The notes under the pieces: generated by a model
Databases searched by the model: none
The model's input: the letters and a program-made list of their open reading frames with translations, nothing else
Told to the model about the DNA's origin: nothing
Made by a program: the position numbers and the translations under genes
NCBI GenBank assembly: GCA_027717595.1
Contig: JALLOF010000003.1
Span: 1-64,000 of the forward strand
Reading direction: 5' to 3'
DNA length: 64,000 bases
From: Nitrospinae bacterium AH_259_B05_G02_I21
Lineage (GTDB): Bacteria; JADFOP01
In this document: in pieces, positions 55,501-62,994 of the stretch
How positions within the stretch are numbered: position 1 is the first letter of the stretch
Layout of the letters: every line of letters starts with the position of its first letter

Positions 55501-56693
55501 AAGTCTTTCATGGAAATAAGCTTTTGTGCTTCATGGGTTGTCCGTCTGACCTCGTTCGGTCGCTTAAAGACGCCGGTCTGCGTGAAGATAGTGTTGTTTT
55601 TTTCCATGAACCGGTCGATTGATTCTTTTATCCTGTTCTTTATGAGACCCTCTTTCACGTGATCCGAGGTCGGGAGCAAGCGATAGAAGTCGCTTATGCT
55701 CTCGAGCGTCCCACGGTGGATTTCGAACAGGTCTTGGAAGAGATGTCCGGTCTTGTCCAGCAGCCAATCGTTCCACCCCTCAGCCATTCCTGACAATTCC
55801 GTTCTCCCGGCGGAGAGGCTGAAGTCCGCCTGTAAATGGAACGGGAACTCCGTTAACTCCCTGGTCGGCAGGTAGGCGAATAGTCGGCCATTCCTCGTGA
55901 GGGCGATGTTTCCATTTTCGTCGGTGCGAATGATAATTGAAACTTCTTCGCGTGACTTAACCCTCCATGTCTCTTCCTTCCTTAATCTTTCTTGAAGGAC
56001 AGAAGGGACATCAAAAGTCTTAGACACCTTTCGCCAGTAAGCATCCTCTTCTCTATCGTCCCGTGTGATTTTAAAAAGCTTCTTATTGGGGATTTTATGG
56101 CGCTCGAACGTCACGTCCCCGATAGTGACACGTTTGAGATGCCTCATGAAGAGCAGGAGTTCTGGGCTCAACTCTTCTTTCTGTCTTAATATTTCCTCAC
56201 GGTTCTTGGATGAATCCTTGAAGGGTAGGACGAAAACCGCCCCCCTCCCTTCTCGGTATTGCTCGGGGACACGTTCTACCCATTGTGGGGCGATGAGCGT
56301 ATCCCAATCGAAGGAGAAGTGGTACCCACCAGAATGGACCTCTGGCCTATGAGAAATCCCGAACACGGACTTGAACCCGATTCCAAAGTAGCCGATTTTA
56401 TTGGATTCCTCTTCAGGGCTTCCCAAGAGGCAAATCTTTTCGACGTTCTTCTCGGTAAATTGGTGGCCGTCATTGAGGACGATGACTCTATTTGGTTGTA
56501 TCTTGAATTCAACGCTCGTCGACCCATAGTCATCAGCGTTTTGAATAAGCTCGAGGATAAAATGCGACTTATCGGCGAACAGGTGCTGGCGTATAATTTT
56601 AATAAATCCCTTGGATTCTTCTTGCATCACCCAATTCGTGCGCTTTTTTGAAAGCGCTCGAATGAATTCTCTTTTCTCATGATCAGCTTTCAT
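52515..56693 (-). CDS. Large GHKL ATPase with C-terminal PD-(D/E)XK-like domain; candidate defence protein
   Basis: 1392 residues. The N-terminal sacsin/Hsp90-type ATPase has an N-box E48-LIQ-N52-ADD, D75-G76 in VLNDGHQF, and G101YFGIGFKS109. About 1000 residues follow with no family I recognise. A basic low-complexity linker (about 1230-1285, KGRKAKSPSSSSDKKAKKL) leads to a nuclease-like domain (about 1285-1392): D1316-IL, then VVV-E1330-I-E1332 and Q1342-xx-K1345. The usual E-x-K lysine is replaced by glutamate. The plan resembles plant NO VEIN proteins and bacterial sacsin-like proteins. The gene is far more AT-rich than its neighbours and stands alone between LpoA-like and PBP1A genes, which suggests transfer. 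Function is an inference. Confidence 0.85.
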   Translation of the reverse strand: MKADHEKREFIRALSKKRTNWVMQEESKGFIKIIRQHLFADKSHFILELIQNADDYGSTSVEFKIQPNRVIVLNDGHQFTEKNVEKICLLGSPEEESNKIGYFGIGFKSVFGISHRPEVHSGGYHFSFDWDTLIAPQWVERVPEQYREGRGAVFVLPFKDSSKNREEILRQKEELSPELLLFMRHLKRVTIGDVTFERHKIPNKKLFKITRDDREEDAYWRKVSKTFDVPSVLQERLRKEETWRVKSREEVSIIIRTDENGNIALTRNGRLFAYLPTRELTEFPFHLQADFSLSAGRTELSGMAEGWNDWLLDKTGHLFQDLFEIHRGTLESISDFYRLLPTSDHVKEGLIKNRIKESIDRFMEKNNTIFTQTGVFKRPNEVRRTTHEAQKLISMKDLKTVTGRDYWYLDQSIDEQDIPYINEKIERLQAGEILSKNSLYKGKRKNYLWLCQLYAFLEDQMSEWEISENEVEGYPCIPSSTGFIKPSGKVFRLGGSAGIPRDIFEGHYSLVSKKFLDYLYSPKPTQALRKVRGEARDFLERMVPPLEPAEIVQKVINLAFEDRFDDYNETQLLKFTKFVKDNPDTWETARLRFLSKERPDDEAPSWCKPKELTLPREYKPRWPVEEICLNPDDIPFLSEIYINKFVGKNKPQTDKELDQWRTFFVEMGVNEYLPIQTLSEENPSYERLEGLGIPSKRSTRSARLIDYRLPLQTNIVEGHSPVETYETILQMIDGHWDYYKNYVSGRYHYFFSTPGTEIGNNSSFSKFLKNAKWVPTLYDNLTYVSNACLNTKRTSKYGTPGLPVISVELSNKDFIAYLGIEEGISTERIIEHLGQLATNESKEQEEFLGAYKALRKMVYTGKDSTPGDREGVRQSFKSRPLIFVPEHDDPYRTSKDVVWKSGELGTLRGGWWPPINRYYSRYKNLRTFFVENLGINETLTTSNYHEYLVDHLYPRSKLTEDEVSVWEHIVLNVIDDEFLKLFSQEQDEGRAVFKVWLEGGRWSDESENVYCVVNDDDRKLHGDLRHVLPIFYTSKSGNLTKKRYEELLRPLGIHRLSEVIEGSVHAAEGVIELNPLEIQCLLLCAESKLIAENPSYKRRIQEEFERLIQMTVEYTPHLTSVLSINGETVHTMPKPCVMVLNDKTCLYQTFMDNDNPKLVVTTLSETLADIFSFLKNKEGLYDFLFTMLGVISRKGMEDIVEICEFRGFPPPRFDIIPGLEDSQPPLPEDELLEKEEDKRPVRKGRKAKSPSSSSDKKAKKLSDKLRAIERILGPGREGEEHEKLKDWVAENPHEIGLIDVESTDVEYVFPSKDRVDILFRLRDDKEVVVEIETDAPYPGNYQALKYKALRCAERGIDIGSPMVEAVLIAWEIPQEIREFCERYEIRCIEKEL

Positions 56694-56778
56694 GTTGTTA
56701 TCTTTCTAAGCTTCAATTAATGCGGAAGAGTTACTATCACCACAGATATTGTACCCAAGGCGGTCAGGCCTTGCCCCC

Positions 56779-59205
56779 CTACCGCTTCAGGTCCATGCGG
56801 AAGAGGTCTTTGGCGCTGGCGGCGGCCTTAGGCCGGGCGTAGGTGGTCGGCTCGGTGCCTTCGACGAAGGGCATGAAGGCGGCGCCCTCGTGGCCGGTGC
56901 GGGCAAGCAGGCCCGATTTGGGGTCCACCTTCGTAAAGACGATGCCGGGCGGTACGGGGAAGGTCGCCATGGGCTCGCCCTTGAGCGCACCGCGCATGAA
57001 GGAGAGCCAGATGGGGCTCGCCGCACGCGAGCCAGTCTCGTTCTTCCCGATGGGCTCTTCCTTGTCCATGCCGACCCACACGCCCGCCACCAACTGAGGC
57101 GTGTAGCCGAGGAACCAGGCGTCGTTGAAGTCGTTCGTGGTGCCGGTCTTGCCGGCCGCGGGCCGCCCGATGGCGCGCACGCGCCAGCCCGTCCCGTGGC
57201 GCACGACGTCCTGGAGCAGGTTGGTGACGAGGTAGGCGAGCTCGGGAGCGATGGCGCGCTGCTGCTCGGGAGCGTGCTCTTCGAGGACGCGCTCCTCCCA
57301 GTCGAGGATTTTTCTGACAGCAAACGGCCTGGTGCGCATGCCCCGGTTGCCGTAGACGGCGAAGGCGCTCGTGAGCTCGACCAGGGAGACGCCCGAGGAG
57401 CCGAGCGCCAGCGAGAGGTCGGGGGTCAAGGGGCTTGTTATGCCGAGGCGGCGGGCGAAGCCGATCAGGCGCTCCACCCCGACGGCCTTCAGCAGCTTGA
57501 CCGTCACGACGTTGCGCGAGTGGACCAGGGCTGTGCGAAGGGTCGTCGGCCCGTAGAACTTCTCCTCGAAGTTGACCGGCTTCCAGTGCTCGGCCCCCTG
57601 CCAGTCACCCTCGGTGAAGATGATGGGGCTGTCGATGATGACGCTCGCCGGGGTGAAGCCCTTCTCCATCGCAGCGCCGTAGATGACGGGCTTGAAGGCG
57701 CTTCCCGGCTGCCGGGTGGCCTGGACGGCCCGGTTGAACTGGCTTGAGCCGAAATCGTAGCCGCCGACCATGGCGAGGATTCCGCCCGTGGCGGGGTCAA
57801 GGGACACGAGGGCGCCCTGCACAAGCGGCTCCTGGTGGAGCTCCAGCGCATAGAGGCCCTCTTCTTGACGCCAGCCGCCCAGGTGGACGAGGATGAGGTC
57901 CCCCAGCGCCAAGGCCGCCGACGGATGGTTGATGCGCCGCCAAAGCGCGTCCACCGACGGGTTGGGCGGGCGGGCCCACCGCATGGTCTCGAAGGGGATG
58001 GCGCCCCGGCCCGCGGGGGTCGCAACGATGGTCCGCTTGGGCTCGGTCTCAAGCACCACGCCCACCACCAGGTCGCCGTCGGCGAACTGCTCGGGGACCG
58101 GCGAGCGGCCCGCCTCTTCGTAGAGCGCCGTCCAGTCGAAGGGCTCGGTGGGCAAGGTGGTGAGCTTGGCCAGAGGGCCGCGCCAGCCCCGGCGCTTGTC
58201 CACGGCCAGCACCCCTTCGCGGAGCGCCTTCTCGGCCGCAACCTGGAGCCGCAGCTGGATCGTCGTGTAGACCTGCAGGCCCCCGCGGTATAGCTGCGTG
58301 GAGCCGTAAGTCTCCTCGAGCTTCTTGCGGATGTGCTCGACGAAGTACGGGGCCGGATGGACCCATTTCCCTCGGCCCACCAGGGCGAAGGGCTCCTCCA
58401 GGGCTTCCTCCATCTCCGCGCGGCTGGTGAAGCCCCCGGCGAGCATCAGGCGCAGCACGTGAGCGCGGCGGGACCGGGCCCGCACCCGATGGAAGTATGG
58501 CGAGTAGATGGCCGGGGCCTTCACCAGGCCCGCAATCAATGCACTTTCGGCCAGCGTCACCTCGGCGACCGGCTTGCCGAACAAGGTCTTGGACGCCGCC
58601 TCCACGCCGTATGCGCCGTGGCCGTAGTAGACGTTGTTGAGGTAGAGCTCGAGGATCTCCTCCTTGGTGAAGGTCCCCTCGATGCGCAACGCAAGGATCG
58701 CCTCGCGTATCTTTCGGGCCAGGGTCCGCTGAGGGGTCAAAAAGAGCGTCTTGGCCACCTGCTGGGTGATGGTGCTGCCGCCCGCAACCACCCCTCCGGC
58801 CCGGAGGTTGGCCAGGCTCGCCCGGAGGATTCCCTTGAAGTCGAGGCCGTGGTGGGAGTAGAAGCGGCGGTCCTCGGCGGCCAGGGTGGCCTCCCTGAGA
58901 ATGGCAGGAATCTGCTCAAGCGGCACGAGGTAGCGCTTCTCGATGAAGAACTCGGTCAGAAGCTCATCGTTGCCGTCGTAGACCCGGGTGATGAGGCTTG
59001 GGCGGTAATCCCGAAGGGTGCGCACATCGGGCAGGTCGCGAGAGAAGTAGACATAGACGCCCGCCGCGCCAGCCCCGCCCGCAACGAGTAACACGAGACC
59101 CAAAACGGCGAGCCACCGGGCAAGGCGCGAACCTCGACGGCGCAGCCTTCCCCGCTTGGCCAGGTAGAAGCGCTTGGGGCGCCGAAGGTTTTTGAGAGGG
59201 GACAT
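56779..59205 (-). CDS. mrcA: Penicillin-binding protein 1A (bifunctional synthase)
   Basis: 808 residues from the ATG at 59205; the in-frame ATG at 59247 falls in the -10 box and is excluded. A basic cytoplasmic tail, one membrane helix (about 31-55), a GT51 domain with E111 (AAEDRRFYSHHG) and GGSTITQQVAKTLFL, an OB-like insert, and a transpeptidase domain with S502-x-x-K505 (RQPGSAFKPV), SRN and KTGTT. It polymerises and cross-links peptidoglycan. Convergent with the LpoA-like gene apart from the inserted GHKL gene. Confidence 0.95.
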   Translation of the reverse strand: MSPLKNLRRPKRFYLAKRGRLRRRGSRLARWLAVLGLVLLVAGGAGAAGVYVYFSRDLPDVRTLRDYRPSLITRVYDGNDELLTEFFIEKRYLVPLEQIPAILREATLAAEDRRFYSHHGLDFKGILRASLANLRAGGVVAGGSTITQQVAKTLFLTPQRTLARKIREAILALRIEGTFTKEEILELYLNNVYYGHGAYGVEAASKTLFGKPVAEVTLAESALIAGLVKAPAIYSPYFHRVRARSRRAHVLRLMLAGGFTSRAEMEEALEEPFALVGRGKWVHPAPYFVEHIRKKLEETYGSTQLYRGGLQVYTTIQLRLQVAAEKALREGVLAVDKRRGWRGPLAKLTTLPTEPFDWTALYEEAGRSPVPEQFADGDLVVGVVLETEPKRTIVATPAGRGAIPFETMRWARPPNPSVDALWRRINHPSAALALGDLILVHLGGWRQEEGLYALELHQEPLVQGALVSLDPATGGILAMVGGYDFGSSQFNRAVQATRQPGSAFKPVIYGAAMEKGFTPASVIIDSPIIFTEGDWQGAEHWKPVNFEEKFYGPTTLRTALVHSRNVVTVKLLKAVGVERLIGFARRLGITSPLTPDLSLALGSSGVSLVELTSAFAVYGNRGMRTRPFAVRKILDWEERVLEEHAPEQQRAIAPELAYLVTNLLQDVVRHGTGWRVRAIGRPAAGKTGTTNDFNDAWFLGYTPQLVAGVWVGMDKEEPIGKNETGSRAASPIWLSFMRGALKGEPMATFPVPPGIVFTKVDPKSGLLARTGHEGAAFMPFVEGTEPTTYARPKAAASAKDLFRMDLKR

Positions 59206-59245
59206 GGAGGACGGTCCTTCCCGGAGGACGAGCCACGGGAGGCTC

Positions 59246-59275
59246 ATTATAGTTAGCGGCTTGAGGGAGTGTCAA
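59246..59275 (-). promoter_or_regulatory. Promoter of the PBP1A gene
   Basis: On the minus strand TTGACA (59275-59270), 18-bp spacer, perfect TATAAT (59251-59246). Confidence 0.75.
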
Positions 59276-59303
59276 GCAACGCTCGTGCGGGCGGGCTTTC
59301 GGT

Positions 59304-59333
59304 TTGACACCACGCGCTTACGGGCCGTATGAT
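59304..59333 (+). promoter_or_regulatory. Promoter of rarA
   Basis: TTGACA (59304-59309), 18-bp spacer, TATGAT (59328-59333). It is back to back with the PBP1A promoter; the two -35 boxes are 28 bp apart. Confidence 0.7.
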
Positions 59334-59384
59334 ATGCAGTTGAGGATAGTTACGCCCCTTTTGCCTCCCCAAGGAGCGCCAGCC

Positions 59385-60755
59385 GTGGAGATGGAGCTCT
59401 TCGATACGGGTGAGGCGCCCGCCTTCGAGGTCTCACCTTCAGCCCCACTCGCCGACCGGATGCGCCCCCGCACGCTCGAGGAGGTCGTCGGCCAGAGCCA
59501 CCTGCTCGGCCCCGAAGGAGTGCTGACGAAGATAGCCCGTGCGGGCAAGCCTCGAAGCCTGCTGCTTTGGGGCCCGCCCGGCTGCGGCAAGACGACGCTC
59601 GCTCGCTGCCTCGCCCATACCTTCGACGCCGCCTTCGAGGCCTTCAGCGCCGTGCTCTACGGGGTCAAGGAGGTGCGGGCCGTGGTGGCGCGGGCCAAAG
59701 AGCGCCGCCACAGGGGCCGAGCCACCATCCTCTTCGTCGACGAAGTCCACCGGTTCAACAAGGCCCAGCAAGACGCTTTCCTGCCCCACGTCGAAGAGGG
59801 CCTTATCACGCTGCTTGGGGCCACCACCGAGAACCCCTCGTTCGAGATAATCCCGCCCCTTCTGTCGCGCTGCCGGGTCCTCGTGCTTCATCCCCTGACC
59901 GAAGAGGATCTCGTCGTCGTGCTGGAGCGGGCCTTGGGCGACGCCGAGATTGGTCTTGGGGCCGAGCGGCTCGAGCTCGACGAGGGTGTCGTGCCGATCA
60001 TGGCCCGCGCGGCGGGCGGCGACGCCCGCGTGGCTCTGACCCTGCTCGAGACGGTCGTCGAGTCGGTGCCGCCCGCCGAGGACGGCCTCAGGCACATAAC
60101 GGGGGAAGCCTGCGAGGGGCTCATCCGCGAGGCGCTCTTGCGCTACGACAAGGCGGGCGACGAGCACTACAACCTCGCCAGCGCCATGATCAAGTCGCTT
60201 CGCGGGAGCGATGTGGACGCGGCGCTGTATTGGGCCTTCCGGATGCTCGATGCCGGCGAAGACCCGATGTTCATCGCCCGCCGGCTCGTCATCTTCGCCG
60301 CCGAGGACGTCGGCAACGCCGACCCACAGGCCCTCGCCCTCGCGGTCGCGGCCCAGCAGGCTATCCACTTCGTCGGGATGCCCGAGGCCTTCCTGCCGCT
60401 CGGCCAGGCGGTCATCTACCTGGCCAGCGCCCCGAAGTCCAACGCGGTACTGCGAGCCGCTAAGGCCGCGCGCGATGCCATCGCCGAGACGAAGACCCTT
60501 CCCGTGCCGCTCCACCTTAGAGGCGCGCCGACGGCGCTGATGAAAGGGCTCGGCCACGGCGAGGGCTACCGCTACCCTCACTCGGCCGATACTGGATGGG
60601 TCGAGCAGCAGTACCTGCCGGACGTTTTGAAAGGAAGAGTCTTCTACGAGGCGACGGGCCGAGGCTACGAGGCGAAGATGGCCGAGTACTTAAAGCGGCT
60701 GAAGTCCAAGGCCAGCGAGCCGCCGCCAAAGCTTGATAAGGAACCCTCCAGCTAG
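59385..60755 (+). CDS. rarA: Replication-associated recombination protein RarA (MgsA)
   Basis: 456 residues. The start is the GTG at 59385, 8 nt after AAGGAG; earlier in-frame codons fall in the promoter. AAA+ clamp-loader-like ATPase: [20 protein letters not shown], Walker [13 protein letters not shown], Walker [26 protein letters not shown] sensor, and the C-terminal tetramerisation domain ([38 protein letters not shown]). It acts at stalled replication forks. Confidence 0.95.
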   Translation: MEMELFDTGEAPAFEVSPSAPLADRMRPRTLEEVVGQSHLLGPEGVLTKIARAGKPRSLLLWGPPGCGKTTLARCLAHTFDAAFEAFSAVLYGVKEVRAVVARAKERRHRGRATILFVDEVHRFNKAQQDAFLPHVEEGLITLLGATTENPSFEIIPPLLSRCRVLVLHPLTEEDLVVVLERALGDAEIGLGAERLELDEGVVPIMARAAGGDARVALTLLETVVESVPPAEDGLRHITGEACEGLIREALLRYDKAGDEHYNLASAMIKSLRGSDVDAALYWAFRMLDAGEDPMFIARRLVIFAAEDVGNADPQALALAVAAQQAIHFVGMPEAFLPLGQAVIYLASAPKSNAVLRAAKAARDAIAETKTLPVPLHLRGAPTALMKGLGHGEGYRYPHSADTGWVEQQYLPDVLKGRVFYEATGRGYEAKMAEYLKRLKSKASEPPPKLDKEPSS

Positions 60756-60794
60756 AGGCCGAACGGAAGCCCCTCCAGAACCCCTCCTTCGACC

Positions 60795-60845
60795 AACCAT
60801 CACGCCTTTTACGGATTAGACACTTTTAGACACTTTTTGGGTTTT
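60795..60845. repeat. Partial family-2 repeat (TAGACAC block)
   Basis: ACGGATTAGACACTTTTAGACACTTTTT matches the core at 36722-36750, in two parts, and the start of the copy at 4001. It lies in the gap behind rarA. Confidence 0.5.
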
Positions 60846-60898
60846 TTCGGAGGCGATCATGCACTTAGGTCAGCAGACTACAATATGAGGACTTCGAT

Positions 60899-61069
60899 AT
60901 GAAAGCTACGACCGAAAAGAAAGTCGCATTGGTTGATATAGACAAACTAAACAAGGCGCTATGGGGCCTGCCTGCAACGAGAGCCAGGGCTATCTTGGAC
61001 GCCGTGATTCATGAAGAATCTGAGATAGAAGGTTTTCTATCCCAGCGAACTTGCTCTCTAGGGCGTTAG
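60899..61069 (+). CDS. 56-residue ORF, possibly truncated by the insertion sequence
   Basis: MKATTEKKVALVDIDKLNKA start, then a helical stretch (LPATRARAILDAVIHEESEI) and a short end. It overlaps the last part of the opposite small gene at 60990. The final codons may belong to the mobile element, so the original gene could have been longer. No family recognised. Confidence 0.35.
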   Translation: MKATTEKKVALVDIDKLNKALWGLPATRARAILDAVIHEESEIEGFLSQRTCSLGR

Positions 61070-61178
61070 ACAGGTTCCATAAACCAACGGTTAGGTTCCA
61101 ATTTACTGGGTCTGATTCTGCCGTGATGATTCGTTGGTTGTCCTCGAAGCAATCCTTGGCTTGATAAAACGACATCGT
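60990..61178 (-). CDS. 62-residue protein downstream of the second transposase
   Basis: The ATG at 61178 has a strong AGGAGG site 7 nt upstream. The peptide (MSFYQAKDCFEDNQRIITAE, later GLWNLSNALESKFAGIENLL) is acidic then helical, with a basic tip. It starts 8 bp after the transposase stop codon on the same strand, so it is probably made from the same mRNA. Its function, perhaps regulating transposition, is unknown. Confidence 0.55.
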   Translation of the reverse strand, partial: TMSFYQAKDCFEDNQRIITAESDPVNWNLTVGLWNLSNALESKFAGIENLLSQILHESRRPR

Positions 61179-61186
61179 GAACCCTC

Positions 61187-62077
61187 CTATGTGTTGGAGA
61201 AATTGTATTGTTGTCCATTCAATCTTGTGACGCAACCCGCCAAGACCTTCTCAACGTAGTCACCATTTTCAAGGTGTCGAGCGTTGAATCGGCTTACAAA
61301 TTCGTCGAGATATAACGGGAGATACTTTGGGCTAACGTGATGGTATGAGCCTACAATCCCACGCTTGAGAAGCGACCAGAAATTTTCCACCCCGTTGGTA
61401 TGTATTTCCCCGTCAACGTATTTGATGGAGTGATTGATGCGTGAATGAATGAAGTCTAAGCCGACCAGCCTGTAAGACGGAAGGTAGTCCGTAATGACCG
61501 TTTCGCCCTTCTCAATATGACGCTCAATGACATCCATTACGCTTTGGGTGTTAACATTCTCAACCACTTCGCACCTGATCTGCCCATCACGCTTCTTGAG
61601 GCCCATTACAGGAACTTTTTTGCTTTTCTTTCCGGGCCTGCCGGGGCCAAGCCCCTTTTCCCTGCCCCCGATATAACACTCATCCACTTCTATGGTGCCA
61701 GCCATTTTGGACGTTAGTGTGTCCTCTTTCATGGCCATTCGGATTCTATGTAGGAGATACCAAGCTGTCCTATAATGGACCGCTAGATGCCGTTGAAGCT
61801 GGCAAGCGGAGATGCCTTTCTTGGCGGAAGCTATTAGATGAACGGCCACAATCCACTTGGTTAGCGATAACCGGGAACGATGCATGATTGTTCCCGATGT
61901 AACGGAAAATTGCTTGCGGCACCCGTTGCATTGGTATTCACGGCGAGTGGATAGTTTAGTTACGTCCTCCGTCTCGCAAAGAGGGCAAGCAACACCATCG
62001 GGCCATCGGATTCTTTCTAGATAAGCTAGACATTTTTCCTCGGTTCCAAATTCTTGGATTAGCTCTACAATCGTCAT
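61187..62077 (-). CDS. IS1595-family transposase, second type
   Basis: 296 residues. Zinc ribbon (C31-C34, C50-C53), then the DDE core D132 (VDECYIGG), D197 (VITDYLPSY), E231 (HTNGVENFWSLLKRG). Intact. It differs from the transposase at 9550 through most of its length, so the two are separate insertions, not copies. GCGCCTTGACA just upstream (62092-62102) is inverted as TGTCAGGCGC (62151-62160), and this outer sequence may be the element end; an imperfect match (GGGCGTTAGACAGGTTCCA) at 61061 may be the other end. Confidence 0.92.
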   Translation of the reverse strand: MTIVELIQEFGTEEKCLAYLERIRWPDGVACPLCETEDVTKLSTRREYQCNGCRKQFSVTSGTIMHRSRLSLTKWIVAVHLIASAKKGISACQLQRHLAVHYRTAWYLLHRIRMAMKEDTLTSKMAGTIEVDECYIGGREKGLGPGRPGKKSKKVPVMGLKKRDGQIRCEVVENVNTQSVMDVIERHIEKGETVITDYLPSYRLVGLDFIHSRINHSIKYVDGEIHTNGVENFWSLLKRGIVGSYHHVSPKYLPLYLDEFVSRFNARHLENGDYVEKVLAGCVTRLNGQQYNFSNT

Positions 62078-62160
62078 TGTCTGGCTCCCGTGCGCCTTGA
62101 CAGGAAAGCCAGAACAAGTATAATAGAGGCTGAGGCTAGGTGTCTGGCTCTGTCAGGCGC
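62078..62160. repeat. Direct and inverted repeats upstream of the second transposase
   Basis: TGTCTGGCTC occurs at 62078-62087 and 62141-62150. GCGCC/TGACA (62092-62102) faces TGTCAGGCGC (62151-62160). These probably form the element's end and transposase-binding or promoter region. Confidence 0.45.
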
Positions 62161-62221
62161 TTAGTTGGGAGAGTCCTTCAGTCTTCGCGGGCTATGGGAC
62201 TCTCCATTGCAATTATCTTGT

Positions 62222-62306
62222 TGGGGGTGGTGGGATTCGAACCCACACGGGGTTCTGCCCCAGCAGATTTCAAGTCTGCCCCGTCTACCTATTCCGGCAC
62301 ACCCCC
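62222..62306 (-). tRNA. tRNA-Ser(UGA)
   Basis: 85 nt, type II with a long variable arm. Acceptor GGGGGTG/CACCCCC, anticodon stem GCAGA/TCTGC with loop CTTGAAA (anticodon UGA, reads UCA), variable arm GGGGC...CCCC, T-arm GTGGG-TTCGAAT-CCCAC. The D-arm contains GGTAGAC, common in tRNA-Leu, but the anticodon arm and body match tRNA-Ser. CCA is not encoded, unlike tRNA-Thr at 37124. Confidence 0.9.
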
Positions 62307-62693
62307 ATCCAATTCTTGAGTGGCTTCGGAGCTTTCATCTTCGGGGCCACTCTCCTTTTGAACCCTTTCCTCTTTGCTTAAGAACCGGTATTTATAAGAC
62401 CGCCCAAATTTTCTCCTGCCCAAATATCCCTTTTTCCATGCTCTCCTAATGGTCGTGCCAACAGACGCTTCGAGGTTTTTCCGAGAGATATCTGTTTCGT
62501 ATCCTCCGCTTAGAATAATGTCCGTAATTCCTCCAACATCTAAATGCTCCCCCGAATCCTTCAAAGTCCTTACACACGCCTTTACTAGGCTCATGCCTGC
62601 ATATTCTGTTGAGGGAACCAATCTCATTTGAGCAATAGAAGCAGAAGCCTCTTCTTTTTTTAGCATTTTCAAAAAGACAAGAGAGGCCACCAT
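62289..62693 (-). CDS. Hypothetical protein whose 3' end runs into tRNA-Ser
   Basis: 134 residues from the ATG at 62693; a second ATG at 62666 is also possible and neither has a clear ribosome site. The middle (VGGITDIILSGGYETDISRK, then SVGTTIRRAWKKGYLGRRKF) looks like a winged-helix DNA-binding fold. The last codons and the TAG stop lie within the acceptor and D-arm of the tRNA gene on the same strand, which is unusual and suggests the gene was joined to the tRNA by integration or deletion. Confidence 0.55.
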   Translation of the reverse strand: MVASLVFLKMLKKEEASASIAQMRLVPSTEYAGMSLVKACVRTLKDSGEHLDVGGITDIILSGGYETDISRKNLEASVGTTIRRAWKKGYLGRRKFGRSYKYRFLSKEERVQKESGPEDESSEATQELDGGVPE

Positions 62694-62713
62694 GCCTCAA
62701 AGCATTCACCCGC

Positions 62714-62748
62714 AACCGACGCTTTCCCCGCAAGGCTAAGCGTCGGTT
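62714..62748 (+). promoter_or_regulatory. 11-bp perfect hairpin before the microprotein gene
   Basis: AACCGACGCTT (62714-62724) pairs with AAGCGTCGGTT (62738-62748) across a 13-nt loop. It ends 11 bases before the AGGAGG site of the microprotein. No T-tract, so a 5' leader element is more likely than a terminator. Confidence 0.5.
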
Positions 62749-62774
62749 AGCCCAATCGAAAGGAGGTGAGGCTT

Positions 62775-62888
62775 ATGGCCGCTAGGTGCAAAAAGCGGTT
62801 AGTCCGTTCTGGCAAAAAGCCCGGACGGAAACCCGTTCGTGTCCGAGGACACAGACGGTCACCGCCTGCAAAGCGCAGGTGCAAGTAG
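62775..62888 (+). CDS. 37-residue Arg/Lys-rich microprotein
   Basis: The peptide MAARCKKRLVRSGKKPGRKP continues with VRVRGHRRSPPAKRRCK. Almost half of its residues are Arg or Lys, and it has two cysteines. A near-perfect ribosome site (AAGGAGGTGA) lies 8 nt before the ATG, the strongest in this part of the window. It probably binds RNA or DNA. It is too short for ordinary gene finders. Confidence 0.5.
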   Translation: MAARCKKRLVRSGKKPGRKPVRVRGHRRSPPAKRRCK

Positions 62889-62994
62889 CACCTGAGTAGC
62901 AACCAGAGGTCTGGTGGCCTCACCCAATAATATAGCACATTCTCAACTTGGGGGAAATAGCCCACTACGGCTTGCTGACTCAGATGCATAATCG

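Noticed and set aside
59304-59390. Longer N-terminus for rarA (TTG at 59304 or ATG at 59334)
   Set aside because: These codons fall in or immediately after a consensus promoter; the GTG at 59385 has a proper ribosome site.
62222-62306. tRNA-Leu or tRNA-Sec instead of tRNA-Ser
   Set aside because: The D-arm GGTAGAC is Leu-like and the plus strand shows TCA, but the T-loop TTCGAAT fixes the minus strand, where the anticodon is UGA in a Ser-type arm.
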